From the NCBI GenBank assembly GCA_005882445.1, contig VBAN01000043.1, forward strand, positions 17,318 to 22,895: DNA of 5,578 bases, given 5' to 3'. The stretch's first letter is position 1. Every line of letters begins with the position of its first letter. Origin of the DNA: Candidatus Segetimicrobium genomatis. GTDB taxonomy: Bacteria; Sysuimicrobiota; Sysuimicrobiia; Sysuimicrobiales; Segetimicrobiaceae. A model generated the notes under the pieces. The model was given only the letters and a program-made list of their open reading frames with translations, was not told the DNA's origin and did no database searches. Shown piece after piece: positions 1-5,463 of the stretch. Both the position numbers and the translations under genes were made by a program.

Positions 1-38
1 CGCTCTTCCTTGGGGATTACGTCATCCCAGACGGCCAT
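1..38 (-). CDS. Start of an unidentified operon gene, possibly isochorismatase-like cysteine hydrolase (partial)
   Basis: An ATG at 38-36 on the minus strand opens a frame reading MAVWDDVIPKEE before the window ends. A clear Shine-Dalgarno, GGGAGG, lies about 6 nt upstream. The start is 21 nt after the stop of the preceding M24 gene, so it looks like the fourth gene of the same operon. Only 12 residues are visible. A WDDVIP-type opening is, from memory, seen in isochorismatase-family cysteine hydrolases related to N-carbamoylsarcosine amidase. That would suit a neighbour of creatinase-fold proteins, but it is inference from a very short string. The existence of a gene here is well supported; its function is not. 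Confidence 0.6.
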   Translation of the reverse strand, partial: MAVWDDVIPKEE

Positions 39-59
39 GCTCCACCTCCCGGACGCCCT

Positions 60-1271
60 TCACCACCACCGGATGCGGCACTGGTTCAGACGCTCGACCC
101 CCGCCGCGGTCACGCGCCAGTCGTCCTCCCAGCACGCGGTCCCGAACCCCGCGCGGACCAGCATCGGCTCGAACGCGAAGACCATGTTCTCTTCCAGGAC
201 CGCGGGGTTGCCGGGCGCGAACGCCGGCAGGTCCTGCGTGGCCGCGCCGATCCCGTGGCCGCGGAAATAGAGGTCGTCGGCGTATCCGGCCTCCCCGGCT
301 CGGGCCGCGGCGATGTCGGCCAGGGCGCCGATGACGGTCCCCGGACGCGCCGCCTCCATCACGTCCTCCACGATCGCGATCTGTGTCTCCATGAACCGCC
401 GCTGCTCGGCCGTCGGCGTCCCGCACACGCGCTGCCGCGACGCATCGCTGTGGTACCCCATGTACCGGGCTCCCACGTCCATGTAGACCATGTCTCCGGG
501 CTGCACGCGGTACGACGTGGGGGCCATATGCTTGAATCCCGCGCGACGGCCGGCGCACACGGAAATCGCGAAGGCCGGATGCTCCGCGCCGGCGGCGAAC
601 ATCGCGTGGTACGCCTCCGCGGCGAGCTCGAACTCCGTGATGCCGGGGCGCACCGCGTCCATCGCGGCCCCCAGCGCCTCGTCCGCCAGATGACAGGCGC
701 GGCGGATCACCTCGATCTCGCGGTGGCTCTTGATCGTCCGCATCTCGCGCAGCAGGCCGGCGGCCTGGGCGACCCGCGCGTCGGGAAAGGTCTCGCCGAG
801 AAACCGCTCGAGCCGCTCGGTGGACACGCCGGCGATCCCGATGGTTCCCCCGCCGCACCCCCGTTCGACGATGAAGTCCTCGACGTGATCGTAGACGGTG
901 GCCGGGCTCGCCGCCCCGGTCACCGTGCGGGGCGCCGCGGCGCAGCGCACGTCTTCGACCCAGCAGTCCTGGATGCCGGAGTGCATCGGCTCGCCGTGCA
1001 TCACGGCGTTGGTGGTAAAGCCGGGCGGGCCGTCCCCCGGCACGACGAGCAGGCTGTCCCCGCCGTAGAAATCCTCGAAGTTCGTCAGGTACCTGATGTT
1101 GGTGCCATCCGAGGGATTGCCGAGCACCACGAGACAGTCGAGGCCGTCCCGGGCCATGCGCGTCCCCAGGCGGCGCAGCCGCTCGCGATATTCCTCGATC
1201 GGGAACGGGAGGTTCATCCACGGGAGGCGGTCCGAGTAGGCATACGGCACGCGGCCCCACCCGTACGGCAT
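60..1271 (-). CDS. M24-family metallopeptidase (creatinase / Xaa-Pro aminopeptidase fold), complete active site
   Basis: A 403-residue protein with the two-domain plan of M24B enzymes: a creatinase-type N-terminal domain (about residues 25-165) and a pita-bread catalytic domain (about 180-400). All five metal ligands expected from the family are visible: D265 (MDVG), D276 (HSDASR), H339 (GHGIG), E368 (FEPM) and E382 (WEDDW). H248 (FKHM) sits exactly where E. coli aminopeptidase P has its conserved substrate-side His, 12 residues before the GD of the motif leading to the first Asp. The family hydrolyses Xaa-Pro peptides, creatine or related amide/amidine bonds with a dinuclear metal centre; the substrate here is unknown. 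No signal peptide is seen, so it is probably cytoplasmic. I chose ATG 1271 because its first 20 residues align with the paralogue at 1681-2817, and AAGGGA lies 9 nt upstream. An in-frame GTG at 1295, with GAGGT 5 nt upstream, would add 8 residues. Third gene of a minus-strand operon. Confidence 0.92.
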   Translation of the reverse strand: MPYGWGRVPYAYSDRLPWMNLPFPIEEYRERLRRLGTRMARDGLDCLVVLGNPSDGTNIRYLTNFEDFYGGDSLLVVPGDGPPGFTTNAVMHGEPMHSGIQDCWVEDVRCAAAPRTVTGAASPATVYDHVEDFIVERGCGGGTIGIAGVSTERLERFLGETFPDARVAQAAGLLREMRTIKSHREIEVIRRACHLADEALGAAMDAVRPGITEFELAAEAYHAMFAAGAEHPAFAISVCAGRRAGFKHMAPTSYRVQPGDMVYMDVGARYMGYHSDASRQRVCGTPTAEQRRFMETQIAIVEDVMEAARPGTVIGALADIAAARAGEAGYADDLYFRGHGIGAATQDLPAFAPGNPAVLEENMVFAFEPMLVRAGFGTACWEDDWRVTAAGVERLNQCRIRWW

Positions 1272-1294
1272 CGCCGGGCGTCCCTTGGCGCTCA

Positions 1295-1314
1295 CGATCG
1301 ACCTCGACCGATCG
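1295..1314. promoter_or_regulatory. Putative operator CGATCG-N8-CGATCG upstream of the downstream M24 gene
   Basis: Two CGATCG palindromes (1295-1300 and 1309-1314) are separated by exactly 8 bp. They lie in the short gap before the M24 gene at 60-1271 and touch its alternative GTG start. The same arrangement occurs at 2875-2894 before the other M24 gene. On the minus strand a -10-like GATAAT (1334-1329, one mismatch to TATAAT) lies 14 nt upstream, without a convincing -35. A transcriptional operator is inferred from position and symmetry only. Confidence 0.35.
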
Positions 1315-1337
1315 GGGAGTCCCGCCGCATTATCGGA

Positions 1338-1655
1338 CTATTCCACGAGGCGATAGTGCTCGCGCACCCAGCGCGCGAGTTGGCTGCCCTGCCTGGCCCG
1401 GATCGCCGCGAAGCCCTGATCCCCTTCCTGGAAGGCCCGCGTGCGCTCGCGCTCCGCCAGATCGGGATAGGTGCACTCCCAGATGACATCCGGCAGGCCC
1501 GCCGGATCGATCCCGGGTTCCCCGCCGACCGGCACCCAGATCCGTCCCCGGGGGACGCCCAGCTCCGCCAGGCGCCGGGACGCCTCGATGCGGGTGTCGA
1601 GCACACGGTCCCGCAGCCCCGGCCGCGCAAAATAGCGTTGATGCACCAGGATCAT
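1338..1655 (-). CDS. Small protein of dimeric alpha/beta-barrel (NIPSNAP-like) appearance, function unknown
   Basis: A 105-residue protein lying between the two M24 paralogues on the same strand. The pattern looks like a ferredoxin-like alpha/beta-barrel unit: strand 1 (MILVHQRYFA, residues 1-10), a long amphipathic helix (about 13-33), strands at RIWVPVG (38-44) and DVIWECTYP (61-69), a second helix rich in Arg, Glu and Gln (about 71-95), and a C-terminal REHYRLVE. Proteins of this fold (ABM, NIPSNAP, EthD groups) are often small dimeric accessory proteins or enzymes in catabolic operons; I see no catalytic motif that would choose among them. I chose ATG 1655 because GGAGG stands 5 nt upstream. 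An ATG at 1673 would add 6 residues but has no good ribosome site. The gene starts 25 nt after the stop of the upstream M24 gene, suggesting co-translation. The fold assignment is inference. Confidence 0.75.
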   Translation of the reverse strand: MILVHQRYFARPGLRDRVLDTRIEASRRLAELGVPRGRIWVPVGGEPGIDPAGLPDVIWECTYPDLAERERTRAFQEGDQGFAAIRARQGSQLARWVREHYRLVE

Positions 1656-1680
1656 GGACGCCTCCGACGTCATGCCCGCG

Positions 1681-2817
1681 CTACCAGAACCGGAACGGAC
1701 AGCCCGACAGGGGTTCGGCTCCGTCGGGGGTGATGAGGACCGTCTCTTCGACGCACGCGGTGCCGAAGCGCATGCGGATCAGCATGGGCTCCAGGGCAAA
1801 GATGTGCCCCGGTTCCAGGATCGCCTCCGTGGCCGGGCGAAGCGACGGCTGCTCGAAGAGCGAGCAGCCCACCCCGTGGCCGAACCCTTTGGGCATGTAG
1901 TCATCGCCGAACCCTGCCCGCTCGGCGACGCCCCGCGCGACCTCGATGAGGCCGCGCACGGCGGCTCCAGGCCGGGCCTGCGCCAGCACGCTCTCAAACA
2001 TGGCCAGCCCGGTGTCGAGGAAGCGCCGCTGCTCTGCGCTGGGCCGGCCGACGACGAGGCTCCTCGAGACGTCGGCACAGTATCCCGAGCAGACGGCGCC
2101 CATGTCGAGGACCACCATGTCGCCCGCCTGAAACCCTACGGCAAACGCCGCCTCGTGGGCCCGGGCGGCGACGGCGCGCTCGCTGACGCCCGGGGCAATC
2201 ATGGCGATCGCCGCCTCGTGCATGCGGCCTGAGAGGCTCGCCGCGCGGCGCATCATCCCGATCTCAAGCGGAGACTTGCGCGCCCGGACGCCGAGCAGGA
2301 GATCGTCGGCCGCCACAAATTCGGCGCGGGGCAGCCGCTCCCGAAGCTCGTCGAAGACCCGGTGGGGCAGAATCGCCGTGCCGGCGATCCCAATGCGCTC
2401 CGCGTCCGCGCCGGCCTCCCGCAGCGTGTCGGCCACCTGGCCCGCCGCGCTGGTCTCGGGCGACCGGACGAACCCCGGGCGCTCCGCCGGGCGGACGTCC
2501 TCGAACCAGGTCGTCCAGATGGAGGTATGCATCGGCTCGCCGTGCATCAGCCAGTTGGTCGCGAGCATCGGTCCGCGGTCGAGCGGGACCACGACGAACG
2601 TTTCGCCCGCCCCCGCCTCGAAGTTCGCCAGATACCGGGCGTGTCCCGGATCCGCGTTGCTCGAGAACGCGACGAGCGCGGCGAGATCTTCGGCCCGCAT
2701 GCGGCCGCGCACCGCGGCGATCCGGCGGTCGTATTCCGCCTGCGGGAACGGCAGCACCATCCACGGCCGCCGATCTGCGCTCCCATACGGGACCTTCGCC
2801 TGGTAGACGGGCACCAT
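1681..2817 (-). CDS. M24-family metallopeptidase-like paralogue lacking about 27 residues of the catalytic domain
   Basis: A 378-residue paralogue of the protein at 60-1271. They align from the first residues (VPY, then PWM, LPFP) through MHGEPMH (91-97) to matching ends (RFW versus RWW). The N-terminal creatinase-like domain is about residues 25-170, the catalytic domain about 180-375. All five metal ligands remain: D238 (LDMG), D249 (CADVSR), H314 (FGHGVG), E343 (LEPM) and E357 (CVEE). Between G228 and F229 a block of about 27 residues found in the paralogue is absent in frame, including the conserved substrate-side His (H248 there). Activity may be lost or altered. The missing block accounts for the length difference: 378 + 27 is close to 403. 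I chose ATG 2817 because a purine-rich GGGGGAAGGG precedes it and because of the paralogue alignment. An ATG at 2868 would add 17 poorly matching residues without a ribosome site. It is the first gene of the minus-strand operon and faces the divergent control region. Confidence 0.88.
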   Translation of the reverse strand: MVPVYQAKVPYGSADRRPWMVLPFPQAEYDRRIAAVRGRMRAEDLAALVAFSSNADPGHARYLANFEAGAGETFVVVPLDRGPMLATNWLMHGEPMHTSIWTTWFEDVRPAERPGFVRSPETSAAGQVADTLREAGADAERIGIAGTAILPHRVFDELRERLPRAEFVAADDLLLGVRARKSPLEIGMMRRAASLSGRMHEAAIAMIAPGVSERAVAARAHEAAFAVGFQAGDMVVLDMGAVCSGYCADVSRSLVVGRPSAEQRRFLDTGLAMFESVLAQARPGAAVRGLIEVARGVAERAGFGDDYMPKGFGHGVGCSLFEQPSLRPATEAILEPGHIFALEPMLIRMRFGTACVEETVLITPDGAEPLSGCPFRFW

Positions 2818-2874
2818 GTTTCCCTTCCCCCGCGCCCTGGTGGACGTGAGCCGGTTGTCCGATGGCATGGATGC

Positions 2875-2894
2875 CGATCGTCCGGATGCGATCG
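2875..2894. promoter_or_regulatory. Putative operator CGATCG-N8-CGATCG in the divergent region
   Basis: CGATCG at 2875-2880 and 2889-2894 are separated by 8 bp. One extra base on each side makes a 7-bp perfect inverted repeat (CCGATCG at 2874-2880, CGATCGG at 2889-2895), and the spacer itself holds TCCGGA. It lies 57 nt upstream of the M24 start at 2817 and about 160 nt from the plus-strand gene, so a bound regulator could affect either. The same motif and spacing occur at 1295-1314. A regulator binding site is inferred; no regulator gene is in the window. Confidence 0.4.
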
Positions 2895-2922
2895 GTAGTA
2901 GTTCCGATTCTTGGACATCTTA

Positions 2923-2967
2923 TCCTGCCGGAGCCGCGATCCGCGGCGCAGCGCCCGGCCGGCAGGA
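2923..2967. repeat. Inverted repeat with 9-bp perfect arms in the divergent intergenic region
   Basis: TCCTGCCGG at 2923-2931 pairs perfectly with CCGGCAGGA at 2959-2967. The 27-nt interior contains a second hairpin, CCGCG-ATC-CGCGG (2934-2946). There is no T-tract on either side, so it is not a typical intrinsic terminator. It could form a structured 5' leader of the plus-strand gene starting at 3055, or serve as a dyad protein site. The AT-richer patch just to its left (about 2895-2924) is the most promoter-like sequence here, but I cannot assign clear -35 and -10 boxes. Confidence 0.4.
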
Positions 2968-3054
2968 AGTCCTCCGTTCCCCGATGAAGCGCTCGGTGAT
3001 CTCGCTCGCGTACCGGGGGGCCCGCGACGCGCCGGCGACAGCGAGGAACGTATC

Positions 3055-4278
3055 GTGCCCATGGCTCATGAACGGTACGAGGTCGAACTGCACTGTGGTC
3101 GCTGCCGCCGGACCACCGTCCACCTGGTCGCCATCGGCGACCGATCCCTCTCGCGCGTCATGTGCATTCCCTGCGGCCGCGCCGTCGCCGTGGACACGCT
3201 GCAGTTCATGGAGCAGTACGTCGACAGCGTCATGCGCCGGCTCCTGGCGAAGCCGTTCGAGATCACCACGGAGTTCACGCGCAGCCCGCGGGAGTTCATC
3301 ACCTCGCTGCCAAGCCGGGTGCTGACCAAACCGTTCAGGGTCGCGGCCGAACTGCGGACGACGATGGACATCGTTCGCCTCCGCCGGCGGACCCCTCCCC
3401 CGACCCCGCCGGCGATGCCCGCCGCCCCCGGCGAACTTCCCGCCGTCGAGCGGCGCTGCAAGGTCCTGCTCAGCGCCCCGCTGATGTGGGCGCACAGCGC
3501 CGAGGAGATCGTCGATGCCGCCTCCGACCTCGGATACGACGGGGTGGAGATGTGGGCCTACCTGCTGTCCTGGGGCGCCGCCGACCCCGCGGCGGTCAAG
3601 GCACGGGCGCAGCAGCGGGACCTCCTGCTCACACTCCACGCGCAGAGCTGGGACCTGAACCTCTCCTCGCGTCTCGACCCGATCCGCGCGGCATCCCTCG
3701 ACGCCACCCACGCCTCACTCGATCTCGCCGAGCAGCTGGGGGCGCGGCTCGTCGTCATCCATCCGGGGCGGATCACCGTTCCCTTCGATGACGCGGAGGC
3801 GTATTGGCCCCGGCTGGTCGCGAGCCTCCGGGAACTGGCCGACGACGCGGCCGCCCGCGGCCTCCGCGTGGGGGTCGAGCACATGGAGCCGCGCCAGGGA
3901 GAGTATGTCGTGACCCCCGAGCAGGCCAATCGCCTCATCCGCGCGGTGGGCCGCCCGAACGTCGGCACGGTCCTCGATACCGCGCACATCCCGTGGGGAG
4001 AGGACGAAACCGTGTTTATCGCCGGCCTGGAGCACATCATCCACGTCCATCTCAGTGACGCGGACGAGTCGCGTCTCCATCTCCCGCTGGGTCAGGGGGG
4101 GCGCGATCTGGTGCGCCTGCTGGGAGCGCTGCGCGACTATCGCGGGGCGATCGCCCTCGAGGGGTTTTCGATCGAAGCCGGCACCGACCTGGTGCGGTGG
4201 AACAAGGGCCGCTTCGAGGAGCTGTGGCGGGAGTCGACGGCGGTGAGCGGGGCGGTCGCGTCGTCACCGCCGCGGTGA
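3055..4278 (+). CDS. Zinc-ribbon / xylose-isomerase-like TIM-barrel fusion protein (sugar phosphate isomerase/epimerase family)
   Basis: A 407-residue protein. Residues 13-41 form a four-cysteine zinc ribbon (C14, C17, C37, C40; CGRC and CIPC). Residues 50-112 are helical and contain a duplicated KPF motif. Residues 113-129 are a Pro/Ala-rich linker ending near the barrel. Residues 135-394 are a xylose-isomerase-like (AP endonuclease 2 family) TIM barrel. Expected metal-site residues are visible: E275 (VEHME), D308 and H311 (LDTAH), H332 (HVHLSD) and E369 (LEGF), plus H195 (LHAQ), H236 (IHPG) and H342. The Asp of the endonuclease IV Asp-Arg-His motif appears to be replaced by R340, which favours a sugar isomerase/epimerase over a nuclease. 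Substrate unknown. I chose GTG 3055 because GAGGA lies about 7 nt upstream. ATG 3061, two codons later, is the alternative, and the open frame back to 2911 has no recognisable content. It ends 8 nt before the convergent HAD gene. Probably cytoplasmic; no membrane segment seen. Confidence 0.88.
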   Translation: MPMAHERYEVELHCGRCRRTTVHLVAIGDRSLSRVMCIPCGRAVAVDTLQFMEQYVDSVMRRLLAKPFEITTEFTRSPREFITSLPSRVLTKPFRVAAELRTTMDIVRLRRRTPPPTPPAMPAAPGELPAVERRCKVLLSAPLMWAHSAEEIVDAASDLGYDGVEMWAYLLSWGAADPAAVKARAQQRDLLLTLHAQSWDLNLSSRLDPIRAASLDATHASLDLAEQLGARLVVIHPGRITVPFDDAEAYWPRLVASLRELADDAAARGLRVGVEHMEPRQGEYVVTPEQANRLIRAVGRPNVGTVLDTAHIPWGEDETVFIAGLEHIIHVHLSDADESRLHLPLGQGGRDLVRLLGALRDYRGAIALEGFSIEAGTDLVRWNKGRFEELWRESTAVSGAVASSPPR

Positions 4279-4286
4279 TCGTTCGC

Positions 4287-4928
4287 CTATCGGGACGCGA
4301 CGAGCGACACGACCTCCTGGGGCGTGGCCACCAGATAGTCGGGCCCCGCGGCGAGCAGCGCCGGCCCCTCGCGTGTCCCCCACGTGGCCGCAGCGCTCAG
4401 CACTGCCGCCGCGCGGGCGGCCCGGATGTCGAAGACGCCGTCGCCGACGACCAGCGCTTCTTCGGGGCGCGACCCGAGACGCCGGAGCGCCTCGAGCACC
4501 GGATCGGGAGCCGGCTTGGGGGCCGGGATATCTTCCGCGGTGACCGCCGCGCGGATCCACGCCGTCAGGCCGAATCCCTCCAGCGCCTGGGCGGTGGACC
4601 GCCGCCGCTTGCTGGTCACGACCCCGAGCCGGCACCCGCGCGAGCCGAGCGCGGCCAGCATCGCCGGCACTCCCGGGAAGGGCGCGCACAGACGGGCGTG
4701 ATGCGCGTCGTAGTAGGCGGTGTAGGCGTCCACGAGCGCAGCGACCCGGTTGGGCGCCACGTGGGCAAACCGCGCCGGCAGGGGCTCGCCCCACTTCACC
4801 GCCACCTGGGCGTCGTCCAGCTCCCGGCCCAACACCACGCGGGCGGCGTGCCGGAAGGCCGCGGCGATCAGCGCATACGAATCGATCAGGGTGCCGTCGA
4901 GATCGAACAGGATGGTCACGAGCGGCAT
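4287..4928 (-). CDS. HAD-superfamily phosphatase, PpaX / phosphoglycolate phosphatase type
   Basis: A 213-residue protein, the usual length for HAD subfamily IA phosphatases. Motif I is FDLDGTLIDS with nucleophile D9 and general acid/base D11. Motif II is VVTSK, with T105 or S106 as the phosphate-binding residue. Motif III is K138 in PAPKPAPDP, and motif IV is VVGDGVFD with D163 and D167. The helical cap spans about residues 16-85. The stretch from GEPL (48-51) through the YYDAHHARL segment to FPGV (84-87) resembles the pyrophosphatase PpaX as I recall it, so pyrophosphate or a small phosphate ester such as 2-phosphoglycolate is likely; the exact substrate cannot be decided. I chose ATG 4928 because it puts motif I right at the N terminus. 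No good Shine-Dalgarno is visible, so translation may be leaderless or weakly initiated. It converges with the TIM-barrel gene and diverges from the broken DinB gene only 32 bp away. Confidence 0.9.
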   Translation of the reverse strand: MPLVTILFDLDGTLIDSYALIAAAFRHAARVVLGRELDDAQVAVKWGEPLPARFAHVAPNRVAALVDAYTAYYDAHHARLCAPFPGVPAMLAALGSRGCRLGVVTSKRRRSTAQALEGFGLTAWIRAAVTAEDIPAPKPAPDPVLEALRRLGSRPEEALVVGDGVFDIRAARAAAVLSAAATWGTREGPALLAAGPDYLVATPQEVVSLVASR

Positions 4929-4941
4929 GCCGCACGCATGC
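4925..4941. promoter_or_regulatory. Paired GCATGC palindromes at the HAD start codon
   Basis: GCATGC occurs at 4925-4930 and 4936-4941. The centres are 11 bp apart, about one helical turn, in the very short divergent gap between the HAD gene and the DinB-like gene. The left copy overlaps the HAD start codon. Such spacing is compatible with a dimer-pair operator, but chance is quite possible in DNA of this composition. Confidence 0.2.
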
Positions 4942-4960
4942 AGGGGGAGCCCGCGCCCCG

Positions 4961-5450
4961 ATGGAATACCTGCCTATGAACACTTCGGACGTGAACTTCG
5001 CGCATTTCTTCGATTACCTGCTCAAGGCCCGCGGACGGCTCCTGGACTGGGTCCGCATCCATCCGCGCGACGCTGGTGCACACGGCCGGAGCCGAGTGGG
5101 CGTACATCGAGCGGCTGACGGGCAAGGACGTCAGCATCGGTGATTCCCCGTTCACCGCCGAGCGCCAGCCCGAGTTCGAGCCGTTTGCGGGGGCCTGGGA
5201 GCGCCGGGCGCCGTCGACCCGGCAGGCCCTCGCCGCCCTCGGCGATCCCGCGCGTCCCATCGAGTTCACGTCGCGGATGGGGCCGAAGGCGATGCGGGTG
5301 CGGACCACTGCGGGGGGCATCGCCGGCCAGCTGCTCTTCCACGAGGTGCATCACCGGGCGCAGGTGATGGCGATGCTTCGGCAGGCCGGGGTCGCCGCGG
5401 AGAACCTGGACTACTCGGTGCTGCTGTTCGAGCGGACTCCGATCGGCTGA
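4961..5450 (+). pseudogene. Broken DinB/YfiT-like (DUF664-type) four-helix metal-dependent protein
   Basis: Two reading frames together encode a DinB-like four-helix-bundle protein. The first frame, from ATG 4961 (AGGGGGAG 11 nt upstream) or ATG 4976, gives helix 1, ending near RGRLLDWVR at about 5056. The second frame takes over at about 5058 with SIRATLVHTAGAEWAY and runs to the stop at 5448-5450. The three His of the DinB metal site survive in the second part: one in LVHTAG and two in FHEVHH. In intact relatives roughly 15-20 residues separate the RLL of helix 1 from the SIRATLVH helix, while here the two nearly touch. The simplest reading is a deletion whose length leaves remainder 2 on division by 3, with CATCCATCC at the junction. 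A product from GTG 5076 alone would lack helix 1. Such proteins include thiol-dependent transferases and many members of unknown role. An assembly error could mimic this lesion. Confidence 0.75.
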
Positions 5451-5463
5451 CGCGAGCGGGGAG

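Noticed and set aside
22..1260. Second minus-strand frame (412 residues) overlapping the M24 gene
   Set aside because: Shifted shadow of the real gene: Arg/Gly/Pro-rich translation with no motifs, whereas the overlapping frame carries all M24 ligands.
1296..1337. Possible terminator between the small-protein gene and the downstream M24 gene
   Set aside because: Only a 5-bp CCGAT/ATCGG pairing, with no T-tract; the paired CGATCG motif explains the symmetry better.
255..1733. Long plus-strand open frame (492 residues) across the M24 and small-protein genes
   Set aside because: It is antisense to well-supported M24 and small-protein genes, has low-complexity Arg/His/Pro-rich content and no domain; such frames are common opposite GC-rich genes.
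2911..3054. N-terminal extension of the zinc-ribbon/TIM-barrel gene back to ATG 2911
   Set aside because: The extra 48 residues are unstructured, Arg/Pro-rich, without motif or ribosome site; the zinc ribbon begins soon after GTG 3055, which has GAGGA upstream.
2920..3711. Whole 263-residue minus-strand frame opposite the TIM-barrel gene
   Set aside because: Most of it is antisense to the zinc-ribbon and barrel coding sequence and has no recognisable content; only its last part, in the intergenic region, is mentioned as a weak finding.
4275..4290. Bidirectional terminator between the convergent TIM-barrel and HAD genes
   Set aside because: Only 8 nt separate the stops and no stem-loop with a T-tract is visible.
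4264..4983. Overlapping minus-strand frame (239 residues) at the HAD gene
   Set aside because: Out-of-frame shadow of the HAD gene, which has all four HAD motifs in the other frame.
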